A DNA stretch of 58,960 nucleotides from Rhodospirillaceae bacterium. GTDB lineage: Bacteria > Pseudomonadota > Alphaproteobacteria > Rhodospirillales > Rhodospirillaceae. The stretch spans positions 1-58,960 of the forward strand of contig JAQWQC010000012.1 of assembly GCA_029245025.1 (NCBI GenBank), in the 5' to 3' direction. The notes beneath the pieces are model-generated. The model worked only from the letters and a program-made list of their open reading frames with translations. It was not told the DNA's origin and searched no databases. A program made the position numbers and the translations under genes. Of the stretch, positions 8,808 to 18,279 are shown piece after piece; the first letter of the stretch is position 1, and the number at the start of each line of letters is the position of its first letter.

Positions 8808-11800
8808 CTATTCTGCCGGTAGAGGTGGAATTACCTCAGTTTCATGAAAGCCCTTGCGGGTGAGTAGGCGACGAAGCGTTGAGAATTTGTCGTCTCTCCA
8901 GACAGCAAAGCTCTCTCTCGCCATAAGCATGCAAGGCGTCACGATTAAAGTGAGTGCTGTTGCAAACAACAATCCGTAGATGATGGCTTGAGACATATAT
9001 GCCCACCATTCGGTCGCCGGATCACCTATGCTTACGGTTCGATTGAAGAAGTCTACATTGAATTGCGTTGCGGTCGGAACCAATCCAAGAACCGTGGTTC
9101 CAGTTGTCAGTAGTACAGGGCGTAGACGGTCTTCACCTGTTTTTATGACCGCTTCCCGCAAGCTGCGAGCGCCGTCATTGAATTTATTAAAGGTGTCGAT
9201 CAATACAATATTATTATTCACAACGATCCCAGCGAGCGCGATGGTTCCTATTCCAGACATCACGATACTGAAGCTTGAACCTGTTACGAGAAGCCCAAGA
9301 AATACGCCAGAAGTTGAAAGCACTACAGCTGTTAGGACAATAAACACTGAATAAAAGCTATTGAATTGAGCGAGTAGAATGATTCCCATCATAAAGATGG
9401 CAAGTAGGAACGCATTCGTCAGGAAGCTACTGCTCGCTTCAGAATCAGCTTCTTCGCCCTTGAAGATTACCTCTACGTTCGTTGGGACATCTTGGCCTGC
9501 AAGCCACTGCTTTAATCGAACAACTTGAAGGCCTGAAAAATATCCTGGCATGGGATCTGCGGACACTTTCATTGTTCGAATACCGTCCACACGAGCAATT
9601 TCACCTGCCTGTTGCACAGGAACGCGATTAACGAAGTTGCTGATGGGTACTGGGTCCCGACCAGTTTCAATGCGAACCTGGTCGAGGCTACGAATTGAAC
9701 GAAGCTCCTCCGGATAGCGAACAACGATATCCAATTCCTCTTCGCTATCATCAGGACGGTATTCACCAAGCTTCAGTCCGTTGGTGATGAGTTGAATTGA
9801 TTGGCCGATCACTGTGACATCAGCGTTGTATTTGGCCGCTTCAGAGCGATCGACTTGAAGCTGCCACTCAATGCCGGGTAGGGGGCGATTATCTGACTCG
9901 CTGGCAAATCCGCCCACTTCTGACATGCCCTGGCGGACCAGTTTGACAGTTTGTTGAAGCGCGATAGAATCCTTGGACGCGACTTCAATTTGAATGGCCT
10001 GGCCAAGTCTAGGTCCCTGACCTTCCTTCTTGATTAGAACTTCAATACCGGGAAGCGTGCTTACGCGGTTCTGAATATCGCCCAAAATCTCTAATGCTGG
10101 GCGCCGATTATTCCATGGAAGCATCTCGACTTTGATGTCCCCAATAAAATCTGGAGCTGGAGCATCAGCGCCGGCGCCGGGTGGACGGCCAGTCTTGGTA
10201 TAGATGAACTTTATGCCGTCGAGGCCAAGGACTTGGTTCTCAACCTCGCTGACAAGCCGATCTTGTTCAGCAAGTGATAGATTGCCTCGCGCATGGATCG
10301 AAAGGGTCGCTGAGTCAGGCTCTTGAGGAGGGAAGAAGTAAACGCCTCTGCCGTAGTTTGAGTAGCCTACTTGAACGAAAACCAGTGTCATGATTGTAGT
10401 AAGAATAACCTTGCCTGGGTTGTCCACACATGTGTTGAGGAGCCAGGAGTAAGCTACAGCAATCGCTGACGATTTTTTTGACGTGCGTGTTCTACTGCTG
10501 GTGTTTGACTTAAGGCTGGCACCAATTGCAGGGACGAAAATCAACGCCATAACTAGTGCTGCGGAAAGAACACTTATGAGCGTGATGGGCAGGTACTTAA
10601 AAAATGCCCCTGTGTTTCCCGGCCAAAAGAGGAGGGGTAGGAAGACGACCAAGGTCGTCGCAGTTGATGTAGTAATCGGCCATGCCATACGTTGAGCAGC
10701 ACGGACATAAGCATCGCGGGCTGATACGCCTTCTTCCTTTAAACTTTCTGCATTCTCGACCACCACGATTGCTCCATCAACCAATATGCCGACAGAGAGA
10801 ATAAGGCCGATCAACGCCAAAGCGTTGAGGGTCACGCCCATAGTGGCCAGGACGAGTATACCGGTGAGGAAAGACCCGGGAATAGCGATTCCAACAAGAA
10901 GACCAGAGCGAAAGCCGAGGAACGCCATGCAGATCGCCATGACTATAAAGACTGCAGATATCACACTGTTCTGAAGGCTATCGAACCGAGATGTGATGTT
11001 CTCGGTGTCGTCCACCGGGAAAGACACATTCAAACCCTCGGGCCATGTCGGGCGCATGGTTTCGATAGCCTTGCGGGCTGATATGATGGTGCCGACAACA
11101 TTAGCTTCGGGGCGCCGACTAATATCGACGGTAACGGCCGGTTGTCCATTAATACGAACAAAGGTTTGTCTATCTTTGAATGTACGGCGGATATCGGCGA
11201 TATCGCCAAGTGTAACGACTGCCTTATCTGTCGATTTGATCGGGAGGCTATAAATATCCTGAGATGTTTCGAACAAGCCCGGAACCGTTACGGCAAAACG
11301 ACCATTACCCGTATCAAGGTTACCTGCGGCAACCAATCTGTTCGATCGGCTAAAAATACGAAAGAGTTCATCTTTGTTGAGACCATAATATTCAACCAAG
11401 AGGGGGTCGATGATGATCTCTACCTGTTCATCTCTGGCGCCAGATATCGTTGCATCCAAAACAGTTGGGATTTGTCGAACTTCGTCGCGTAATTCTCGAG
11501 CGAGTGTTAAAAGAGTGCGCTCAGGAAAGTCACCAGATAAGGCCACCGCCAGGACTGGACGGCGCGTGAAGTCGACTTGGCTGATTGTCGGTTCTAACGC
11601 TTCTTCTGGGAGCTCTGGTTTTGAGCGGTCAACAGCGGCACGAACATCTTGCAGAGCTGTTTCTTCGCTTACGCCTGCATCAAATTCCAAAACAATATTT
11701 GCTCCACCTTGGAAGGCGGTTGCTCTCAGTTCTTTGACACCCTCAAGATTTTGAAGCTCTTCCTCTAGAGGGCGAACAAGTAGTCGCTCAGAATCTTCGG

Positions 11801-11969
11801 GAGACACCCCTTCGAGAATAACCGAGGTGTAAATGACAGTAATCGCTAGCTGCGGGAGAGATTCTCTCGGGACATTCACATAGGCCGCCACGCCGCTAAT
11901 GATCAGGACCGCAAAGGCTGAATAGATGATTTTGGCTCTGTGCGCAGCCAAGGCAATTATGGCTTTCAT
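8808..11969 (-). CDS. RND efflux permease (second of a tandem pair)
   Basis: About 1053 residues from the ATG at 11969; a GTG at 11984 is also in frame, but the ATG matches the paralogue's N-terminus. An AcrB-like architecture is visible: TM1, a large periplasmic porter loop starting GVSPEDSERLLVRPLEEEL, the TM2-TM6 bundle, a second loop and TM8-TM12. In TM4 the motif is LVDGAIVVVENAE, so only the first of the two AcrB aspartates is present. In TM10 the motif is GIVVNNNIVLID, with Asn in place of the AcrB lysine. RLRPVLLT in TM11 retains the arginine. It pumps an unknown substrate using the proton gradient. It follows the paralogous permease and the adaptor gene on the same strand and probably forms a heteromeric trimer or alternative pump. 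Confidence 0.9.
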   Translation of the reverse strand: MKAIIALAAHRAKIIYSAFAVLIISGVAAYVNVPRESLPQLAITVIYTSVILEGVSPEDSERLLVRPLEEELQNLEGVKELRATAFQGGANIVLEFDAGVSEETALQDVRAAVDRSKPELPEEALEPTISQVDFTRRPVLAVALSGDFPERTLLTLARELRDEVRQIPTVLDATISGARDEQVEIIIDPLLVEYYGLNKDELFRIFSRSNRLVAAGNLDTGNGRFAVTVPGLFETSQDIYSLPIKSTDKAVVTLGDIADIRRTFKDRQTFVRINGQPAVTVDISRRPEANVVGTIISARKAIETMRPTWPEGLNVSFPVDDTENITSRFDSLQNSVISAVFIVMAICMAFLGFRSGLLVGIAIPGSFLTGILVLATMGVTLNALALIGLILSVGILVDGAIVVVENAESLKEEGVSARDAYVRAAQRMAWPITTSTATTLVVFLPLLFWPGNTGAFFKYLPITLISVLSAALVMALIFVPAIGASLKSNTSSRTRTSKKSSAIAVAYSWLLNTCVDNPGKVILTTIMTLVFVQVGYSNYGRGVYFFPPQEPDSATLSIHARGNLSLAEQDRLVSEVENQVLGLDGIKFIYTKTGRPPGAGADAPAPDFIGDIKVEMLPWNNRRPALEILGDIQNRVSTLPGIEVLIKKEGQGPRLGQAIQIEVASKDSIALQQTVKLVRQGMSEVGGFASESDNRPLPGIEWQLQVDRSEAAKYNADVTVIGQSIQLITNGLKLGEYRPDDSEEELDIVVRYPEELRSIRSLDQVRIETGRDPVPISNFVNRVPVQQAGEIARVDGIRTMKVSADPMPGYFSGLQVVRLKQWLAGQDVPTNVEVIFKGEEADSEASSSFLTNAFLLAIFMMGIILLAQFNSFYSVFIVLTAVVLSTSGVFLGLLVTGSSFSIVMSGIGTIALAGIVVNNNIVLIDTFNKFNDGARSLREAVIKTGEDRLRPVLLTTGTTVLGLVPTATQFNVDFFNRTVSIGDPATEWWAYMSQAIIYGLLFATALTLIVTPCMLMARESFAVWRDDKFSTLRRLLTRKGFHETEVIPPLPAE

Positions 11970-12069
11970 ATCAACGTCGCACACCCCAACTCACTGCAAC
12001 ACAATACAAACTAGTGTCTTGTCCGATAAAAAATGTACGGGCGTCGTCGTCGTTTAGATCAGTTTTGCG

Positions 12070-15000
12070 TTATTCTGCGGCTGTCAGTGATGTTCCATCG
12101 GAGGATGGGTTATTTTTATTCACTAGAGACCTGTACCACGTAAGAAAATTATGCTGGGCCATGAGTGCTGCCGGTGTGACTATCAAAGTCAGTACAGTCG
12201 CGAAGATGAGCCCGAACACGATCGCGGTGGCGAGATGCCTCCAGAACTGAAGGGCAGGGGATCCAAGTTCAATAGATCGGTCAAAGAAATCCACACCAAT
12301 TTGCAGAGCCATAGGCACGAGCCCAAGGACAGTCGTTGCCGTGGTTAAGAACACCGGGCGGAGGCGCTCAATTCCGGTGCGTAGAATAGCGTCATAGGTA
12401 GAGAGGGCGTTCTTGCGAAAAAGGAAGAACGTATCGAGCAGAACGATGTTGTTGTTAACGACAATCCCTGCCAACGCGATAATGCCGACCCCAGATTGAG
12501 TGATGATGAAAGGGTTGCTGGTAATCAGCAGTCCTAGGAACACACCGATTGTAGAGAGGATTACAGAGCTTAGAATTAACGCAACAGCGTAGAAACTATT
12601 GAACTCCGCTAGCAGAATCATCGCCATGAGGAACATTGCCATAGAAAATGCTGTGACGAGGAAGTTTGAATTTTCTTGAGAATCTAGTTCCTCTCCTTTG
12701 AAAGTCAGATCGACGTCGCGACCGAGGTCTAGCTTCTCAATCTCTTCCTTTATGATTTTAACTTTCTCATTGGTAAGCACACCGGGCAATACACCGGCCG
12801 TCAGGGTGACAGTGCGACGGGCGTCAGTGCGCTCAATTTCGGCAATTTTTTGGACTGGGTCTCGGCGAACGAAATTACTAATCGGGATCAAACCTTGCTG
12901 AGTCTCAATCCGAACATCATCGAGCTGTCGGACGGTTCGGTAGTCGGCCGGATATCTTACGACAATATCGATTTCGTCTTCGCTGTCATCGGGTCGATAA
13001 GTGCCAAGGCGTAGACCGTTGGTGATGAGGCGGATGGATTCACCGACCAAAGTAATATCAACGCCGTACTTTGCAGCTTCGCTTCGGTCTACTGACAATT
13101 GCCATTCAATTCCAGGCGGGGGTAAAGTGTCATCGACATTGCGGAGGCCGTCTACTTTGTCAAAAACTTGACGAATCTGAAGGGCCGCTGCATTAAGTGC
13201 TAATGGGTCTTTGGAACTTACGACCAACTCCACAGCGATATCGGACGTCATGTGGAGTTGTTTTTTCGCTTCTATTTTGACACCGGCGATGTCGCTGGTC
13301 CGACGTGTGACTTCTGCAAGAACGTCGTCAGCTGGTCGACGTCCACCCCAACGCTTAAAAATAAGTCTTATTTCTCCGATCAGGTCAGCATCACTGGTGC
13401 CGCTACCTGGCGGCTTACCAGTGCGGACATACACGTGCTCGAAATCACCGATATCGAGAATGCGAATCTCAACTTCGCCGACGAGACGGTCTTGTTCTTC
13501 TATCGAAAGGTTGCCCAGAGCTTTAATCGCTAACATGGCCGCGCGAGGTTCTTCCGACGGATTAAGCGTAATGCCAGGACCGAATTTCATATATATGCCG
13601 GGTACGATGAAGAGCATCGCAAAGGTTGTGAGAATGACTTTGCCAGGATGGGCGAGTGCTCCTTTGAGCAATGTGACGTATGCGCCGGAAATACCAGTCT
13701 CAGTTTCCGGATTTACAAGCCCTGCTTCATCTGAGACGGTCTCAAAACCGCTGTCTTTGCGACGGGTTGCTGATCCAATGGTTGGCACAAATATCAAGGC
13801 CATTGTGACCGATGCGGTCAGCACCAGAATAATGGTCAGCGGAAGCTGCCCCATAAACTGACCGACAAAGCCAGGCCAAAAGAGCAGGGGAACGAATGCC
13901 GCCATCGTGGTACCGGTTGACGTAATGATCGGCCAAGCCATGCGCTTTGCGGCAGCCTTGTAGGCGATGGACGGTTTTTGTCCTGCGGCAATGCGTCGGT
14001 CAGCATTCTCAACGACGACGATGGCGCCATCTACGAGTAGACCAACAGATAGAATAAGCCCGAAAATCGCAACGAAGTTGATCGCCATGCCAAGCATGTA
14101 CATGAAGAATATGCCGGTGAGAAAAGCGCCCGGAATTGAGGCGCCTACAAGGAGGCCAGAGCGCACACCAAGCAGCGCCATGCACAGGGTCATGACGAGG
14201 AAGATCGCGAGGACGACGCCGTTTTGAATGCTGTCTAATTGGGCGCGCACATTGACGGAGCGATCGGTGATAAACCTAACCTCTGCCGCTTCTGGCCAGT
14301 CTTTAGTTTCTCTAGCGATCATTGCGCGGACTTGCTCCGCGGTATTAAATATGTTGGTGCCTCGGCGGTTCTTAATGTCGACCGTAACTGCTGGGTTGCC
14401 GTTCACTCTGACCAGTGTTGTAGGGTCTTTGAAGGTGCGCCGGACTTCGCCGATATCTGAAAACCGCACCGTCCCATTGGCGTCTGCCTTTACCGGCAAG
14501 GTGAGAATGTCGTCTATGTCTTCAAAGAGGCCCGGCAAGGTGACAGCAAAGCGCCCTTGACCAGTGTCGAGACTACCTGCGGCAACGAGGCGATTAGACC
14601 GACTGAACAGTTGAAACAATTCAGTATTATTGAGGCCGTAGTGTTCGACCATCAGTGGATCAATAACGATCTCGACCTGTTCCTCACGAACGCCAGATAT
14701 GGTGGCTTCCAACACATTGCCGATTTGGGCCGCACGGTCTCGTAGATCTCTTGAGAGCTGTAGCAATGTGCGTTCAGGCAGAGGCCCCGAAACGGTGACG
14801 GATAGGATAGGGAACCCTGAGCTATCAAACTCACGGACACTGGGTTCTTCAGCATCGACAGGGAGCTCAGTTTTAGCTCGGTCGACAGCGGCTCGCGTGT
14901 CAGCCAAAGCATCTTGAAGATCAGTCTCTATTTCGAATTCGAGGGTGATGCTTGCGCCACCCTGATAACCCGTCGCGCGGACTTCTTTGATCCCCGCGAG

Positions 15001-15222
15001 TGCTTGAACTTCTTCCTCTACGGGGCGAATGAGGAGACGTTCTGCATCACCCGGTGAAACGCCATCCAGCATCAGAGAAACAAAAATGAGCGGAAAGGTT
15101 ATTTCCGGTTCGGCCTCTTTTGGGATTTCGACGTAAGAAACTGTGCCGACCAGAAACAGCACAATGAATCCTGATATGACCATGCGCGAGCGACTAAGGG
15201 CAGCATCAATAATGGCGTTCAT
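12070..15222 (-). CDS. RND efflux permease (first of a tandem pair)
   Basis: 1050 residues, full length for the family, starting MNAIIDAALSRSRMVISGF. It shares most motifs with the downstream permease (GVSPGDAERLLIRPVEEEV, LLVDGAIVVVENAD, GIVVNNNIVLLD, RLRPVFLT). As in the partner, one of the paired TM4 aspartates is glycine and the TM10 lysine is asparagine. It belongs to the adaptor-permease-permease locus 16500 to 8808. Two different permeases fed by one adaptor recall MdtBC-type heterotrimers, though whether these two co-assemble is unknown. An outer-membrane channel is not in the operon; TolC-type proteins are encoded elsewhere in the window (49918-51261 and 52650-54059). Confidence 0.9.
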   Translation of the reverse strand: MNAIIDAALSRSRMVISGFIVLFLVGTVSYVEIPKEAEPEITFPLIFVSLMLDGVSPGDAERLLIRPVEEEVQALAGIKEVRATGYQGGASITLEFEIETDLQDALADTRAAVDRAKTELPVDAEEPSVREFDSSGFPILSVTVSGPLPERTLLQLSRDLRDRAAQIGNVLEATISGVREEQVEIVIDPLMVEHYGLNNTELFQLFSRSNRLVAAGSLDTGQGRFAVTLPGLFEDIDDILTLPVKADANGTVRFSDIGEVRRTFKDPTTLVRVNGNPAVTVDIKNRRGTNIFNTAEQVRAMIARETKDWPEAAEVRFITDRSVNVRAQLDSIQNGVVLAIFLVMTLCMALLGVRSGLLVGASIPGAFLTGIFFMYMLGMAINFVAIFGLILSVGLLVDGAIVVVENADRRIAAGQKPSIAYKAAAKRMAWPIITSTGTTMAAFVPLLFWPGFVGQFMGQLPLTIILVLTASVTMALIFVPTIGSATRRKDSGFETVSDEAGLVNPETETGISGAYVTLLKGALAHPGKVILTTFAMLFIVPGIYMKFGPGITLNPSEEPRAAMLAIKALGNLSIEEQDRLVGEVEIRILDIGDFEHVYVRTGKPPGSGTSDADLIGEIRLIFKRWGGRRPADDVLAEVTRRTSDIAGVKIEAKKQLHMTSDIAVELVVSSKDPLALNAAALQIRQVFDKVDGLRNVDDTLPPPGIEWQLSVDRSEAAKYGVDITLVGESIRLITNGLRLGTYRPDDSEDEIDIVVRYPADYRTVRQLDDVRIETQQGLIPISNFVRRDPVQKIAEIERTDARRTVTLTAGVLPGVLTNEKVKIIKEEIEKLDLGRDVDLTFKGEELDSQENSNFLVTAFSMAMFLMAMILLAEFNSFYAVALILSSVILSTIGVFLGLLITSNPFIITQSGVGIIALAGIVVNNNIVLLDTFFLFRKNALSTYDAILRTGIERLRPVFLTTATTVLGLVPMALQIGVDFFDRSIELGSPALQFWRHLATAIVFGLIFATVLTLIVTPAALMAQHNFLTWYRSLVNKNNPSSDGTSLTAAE

Positions 15223-15408
15223 GGGCTCTGGACCAAACTCTTCCTTGCGGTAACAATGTTAAGGACCAATACGACGGTATAACAGATCGGTGGCCCCTAA
15301 CCTGTTGCGCAATATAGAGAGAACTTGGCTGGCTGCAATTTAACTAGGGTAACCGACGGTAACATGACCATTTGACGGCCGATAAGCAGCATTTCTAAAG
15401 TACTAGAC

Positions 15409-16500
15409 TTAGGACTGATCTGCCGCCATCGAGACGACAACAGGTGTAACCTTTTGGCCGACGGCCACATAGTCTTGACCCACGACTACGATCGCGGCGG
15501 CTTGCGGCAGACCGGAGACCCATGTTCCCTGAGGGCCGTCATCAAGAATTTTAACGGGCCAAAATCGAATTGTTCTATTGGAATCCACTGTCTTTATGCC
15601 GATCTGGCCGCTGTCAGACAGGGTCAGTACCGATGGAGATACACTGTGGGCCATTACTTGACCGGCAGGTAATCTAAGTTGGGCAGCGAGACCGGCTAGA
15701 ATATCCGACTCAGCATTAGGGACGAGCAGCTCAATTTTGAACGTCCGTGTACTGGGATCAGATACGGAGGCTACGTAACTGATTTCCCCTTCAACCTCTG
15801 TGCCATCAGACAGAACCATGCTGCCGCGCATACCGATATTGACGTCACGGACATTGCGCTCTGATATCTGTCCAGTGACTTTGAGTGGATCAAGGTCAAC
15901 GACTGTTCCGATTTTGTCACTGACATTGAGAACCGCGCCGACGTCTGTATCCCGGGTGTCGAGGATCCCGTCGAAGGGCGCGCGAACTGTGGTGTTGGCC
16001 AGGTCTAGCTGAAAGCGCACTGCATCGGCTTGGGCCTGTTGGAACTGGGCCTCTGCTTCTGCAAGGCGGACTTGTGTTCCGAAATTCTGTTTGGCGAGTT
16101 GGCGCGCCGCCTCGACCTGAATGCGGCGCTGTTCAACAGCTGCTCGGGCCTGGTTCAGGCGGGCCGCCCGATCATTAACGGCAATTTTGAGAATGGCTTC
16201 ATCTTTGCTGACAGGCTGACCTTCTCTGACAAGTATCTCCTCCGCGCGGCCGGAGACTTCGACCCGGAGTTCAACCTTCCGAGAGGCTGCGGTCCGTCCC
16301 TGGAGGACAATGTCACTCTCAAAAGGTTGCGCAATTGAGTCTAGAACCCTGACTGATGGCGGAGGTGCTTCAATTTGATTTAACTCCGCATCGGCTATGG
16401 CATTATTTGAATCAGTACCGTTACCGGTCAATACCCCTGATGCAATCCAAGCCACGCCAGCGAGAAGGATCGCTAATGCCGATAATTGAGCCTTATTCAT
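15409..16500 (-). CDS. RND periplasmic adaptor (membrane fusion protein)
   Basis: 363 residues with an N-terminal membrane anchor (SALAILLAGVAWIASGVL). The order of the family is visible: beta-barrel/lipoyl half (RAEEILVREGQPVSKDEAILKI), an alpha-helical hairpin rich in Gln/Ala/Arg (about residues 110-165), the second lipoyl half (TVRAPFDGILDTRDTDVGAVL), and a membrane-proximal beta domain. It bridges the RND permeases to an outer-membrane TolC channel. First gene of the locus; 186 bases separate its stop from the first permease start, so a secondary promoter between them is possible. Confidence 0.88.
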   Translation of the reverse strand: MNKAQLSALAILLAGVAWIASGVLTGNGTDSNNAIADAELNQIEAPPPSVRVLDSIAQPFESDIVLQGRTAASRKVELRVEVSGRAEEILVREGQPVSKDEAILKIAVNDRAARLNQARAAVEQRRIQVEAARQLAKQNFGTQVRLAEAEAQFQQAQADAVRFQLDLANTTVRAPFDGILDTRDTDVGAVLNVSDKIGTVVDLDPLKVTGQISERNVRDVNIGMRGSMVLSDGTEVEGEISYVASVSDPSTRTFKIELLVPNAESDILAGLAAQLRLPAGQVMAHSVSPSVLTLSDSGQIGIKTVDSNRTIRFWPVKILDDGPQGTWVSGLPQAAAIVVVGQDYVAVGQKVTPVVVSMAADQS

Positions 16501-16557
16501 GACTACAACCTAACCTTTTTCGCCGCGCGAAATTTTTTATATGTTACGGTGGAACCC

Positions 16558-16571
16558 CTGATCTGGATCAG
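16558..16571. promoter_or_regulatory. Candidate operator upstream of RND adaptor / cytochrome c
   Basis: CTGATC-TG-GATCAG is a perfect inverted repeat, followed 11 bases later by CTGAATCAG (16582-16590), itself palindromic around one base. They lie in the 289-base divergent gap between the adaptor gene and the cytochrome gene. No regulator gene is adjacent. Function is inferred only from symmetry and position. Confidence 0.35.
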
Positions 16572-16789
16572 TTTTGGGTATCTGAATCAGTTCCTCGACC
16601 TCGCTTAAGAGGTGGATGCCACACTCAAGGCCTAGGTTCTATTGTTGTTTGGTAACGAATTGTGACCGTTTAGAGCCCAGTCTGGCTCAATTCTGCCATG
16701 AAATGCCTCGCCGCCGACACATTCCCACTTTACAACTGAGTGAAATTCACTAGTTTTCTCAACGAATTTTGCTCATGTGAGGGTCGAGA

Positions 16790-17197
16790 ATGATGCGTTT
16801 CCTAACTTTAGCTATTGCTGCTTTTGTCTTGGCAGCTGGCGGTTCACTGCCTGCGTCAGCCCAGGAAATGACCGAAGAACAACTGATGAAGCGTGGTAAA
16901 CGCGTCTTCGTGCTGTGCCGGTCTTGCCACACTCTTGATGAAGGTGGGCGCAATAAAGTTGGTCCAAACCTCCATGGCATGTTTGGCAACTCGGCAGGTG
17001 TTAAGGAAGGCTTCCGGTACTCCGATGTGGTTAAGGACTCTGGGATCGTCTGGTCCGCAGAAACCCTTGAAGAATGGCTGGTAAAGCCGAAGGACTTCTT
17101 GCCCGGTAACAAAATGGCGTTCGCCGGTGTGCGCAAGGAAAGTGACCGAAAAGCGCTGATTACGTATCTTATGGCGGAGACGACAGCAACTGAATAA
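16790..17197 (+). CDS. Class I c-type cytochrome (cytochrome c2-like)
   Basis: 135 residues with a Sec signal peptide ending in PASAQ (about residue 25) and GAGG upstream of the start. One haem site CRSCH (C43, C46, H47) and the distal ligand in GNKMAFAGV (M109) are present, as in soluble periplasmic electron carriers of the cytochrome c2 class. The KVGPNLHGMFG loop is also typical. It would shuttle electrons between membrane complexes and oxidases or periplasmic dehydrogenases. Stands alone and is followed by a strong terminator. Confidence 0.92.
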   Translation: MMRFLTLAIAAFVLAAGGSLPASAQEMTEEQLMKRGKRVFVLCRSCHTLDEGGRNKVGPNLHGMFGNSAGVKEGFRYSDVVKDSGIVWSAETLEEWLVKPKDFLPGNKMAFAGVRKESDRKALITYLMAETTATE

Positions 17198-17226
17198 GAA
17201 CCGCGCCATTATCAAGTTGTTAAAGC

Positions 17227-17251
17227 GGGGCCTTCGAGCCCCCTTTTTTTT
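17227..17251 (+). terminator. Rho-independent terminator of the cytochrome gene
   Basis: GGGGC-CTTCGA-GCCCC stem-loop followed by C and eight T, about 30 bases after the cytochrome stop. Confidence 0.9.
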
Positions 17252-17367
17252 ATGTCATGACGCTGTATTTTTCCGAAAAGCGTGGAAACAGCCCATCCAT
17301 GAAAAACGTATTTTTTTATCAGAAACTAACGTCTGGACATATTGAACCTAACCCTGGTGTCTTCGCT

Positions 17368-18276
17368 TTACTCAGTGACGCGGTCAACAAAAGCGGAGAG
17401 CTCGCGGTTGAATCGTTCTGGGTCTTCCATAAACGGCGCGTGACCGACGTTGTCATAGGTCGAAACCGCCGCATCGGGAAGTACAGTGGTAATAGCGGTC
17501 GCTCCGTCGTAACTCACTATGAGATCGTCCGTGCCATGACTGATTAGAACTGGCACTTTCACTTTATTGGCAAGGTCGCTGTTGTCTGTCGGATACCCCA
17601 TCATCGCGCGACGCACGTAAAACGGGGTCATCATGTTGAACATGATGTTTTTCTCGCGGACGTCGGGCGCCAGAGGCTCGGTCGTCACAAGATCAATGAA
17701 CGCTGTCACACCTTTCAAATTCACAGCTATGTCTGGCGACATCATGTGGCCGAACCATTCGGTGTTTTGACCCGGCTTCGGAGGAGGGGGCGGTACGGCC
17801 CCCTTTAATGACGTATTGGCGCCAACCAAATTAATGCCTGCTATGTCATCAATGCCGTGATGCCGAATATAGTTCATAATCACGAAACCGGCCCAAGACC
17901 ATCCGACCAGAACGGGATTGTCTAAATTCTGTTGTTCGATGATTGCCGCAATGTCATCGCCCCACAGCTGGCTCGATCTATAGCTCTCCCGGTCAGACGG
18001 TTTGCCTGACGCGCCATGGCCGCGCAGATCAAAAACCGTAATCGAATACTTATCTCCGAGATCAGAATTTATTTGCTCGGCCCAACTCAAATAACTTTGC
18101 GAAAAGCCATGAATAAATAAAATATCGGGACCATCCGGTTTTCCTCCGTGACCGACGGAAAGAGGAACGCCGCCCCCTCCGCTGACAGTTGTAAAGGTCA
18201 GGTCCATGCTCTGAGCGGTTCCGATGCTCATTGTTCCAGTGAGAAGAACACTCAATAAAAACCAAAAACGTTTCAT
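17368..18276 (-). CDS. Exported alpha/beta hydrolase
   Basis: 302 residues with a signal peptide (MKRFWFLLSVLLTGTM...GTAQS). The oxyanion region is LFIHGFSQSYLSW. The nucleophile elbow is LVGWSWAGFV, so Ala replaces the usual second Gly of GxSxG. The acid is in SHGTDDLIV and the histidine in VGHAPFMED. It resembles the esterase/haloperoxidase-like alpha/beta hydrolases; substrate unknown. Its ATG is 3 bases after the stop of the FMN split-barrel gene, so they are probably coupled, within an operon that also includes an NTF2-like protein and a cupin. Confidence 0.85.
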   Translation of the reverse strand: MKRFWFLLSVLLTGTMSIGTAQSMDLTFTTVSGGGGVPLSVGHGGKPDGPDILFIHGFSQSYLSWAEQINSDLGDKYSITVFDLRGHGASGKPSDRESYRSSQLWGDDIAAIIEQQNLDNPVLVGWSWAGFVIMNYIRHHGIDDIAGINLVGANTSLKGAVPPPPPKPGQNTEWFGHMMSPDIAVNLKGVTAFIDLVTTEPLAPDVREKNIMFNMMTPFYVRRAMMGYPTDNSDLANKVKVPVLISHGTDDLIVSYDGATAITTVLPDAAVSTYDNVGHAPFMEDPERFNRELSAFVDRVTE

Positions 18277-18279
18277 GGG

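Noticed and set aside
13211-13861. 216-codon plus-strand frame inside the first RND permease gene
   Set aside because: Antisense to a full-length conserved RND gene, rich in Ser/Arg/Pro as antisense frames of GC-balanced genes are; no start signal.
15223-15408. Repeat GGTAACCGACGGTAAC between RND adaptor and permease genes
   Set aside because: Short direct repeat only, without symmetry or clear promoter elements; not enough to call a site.
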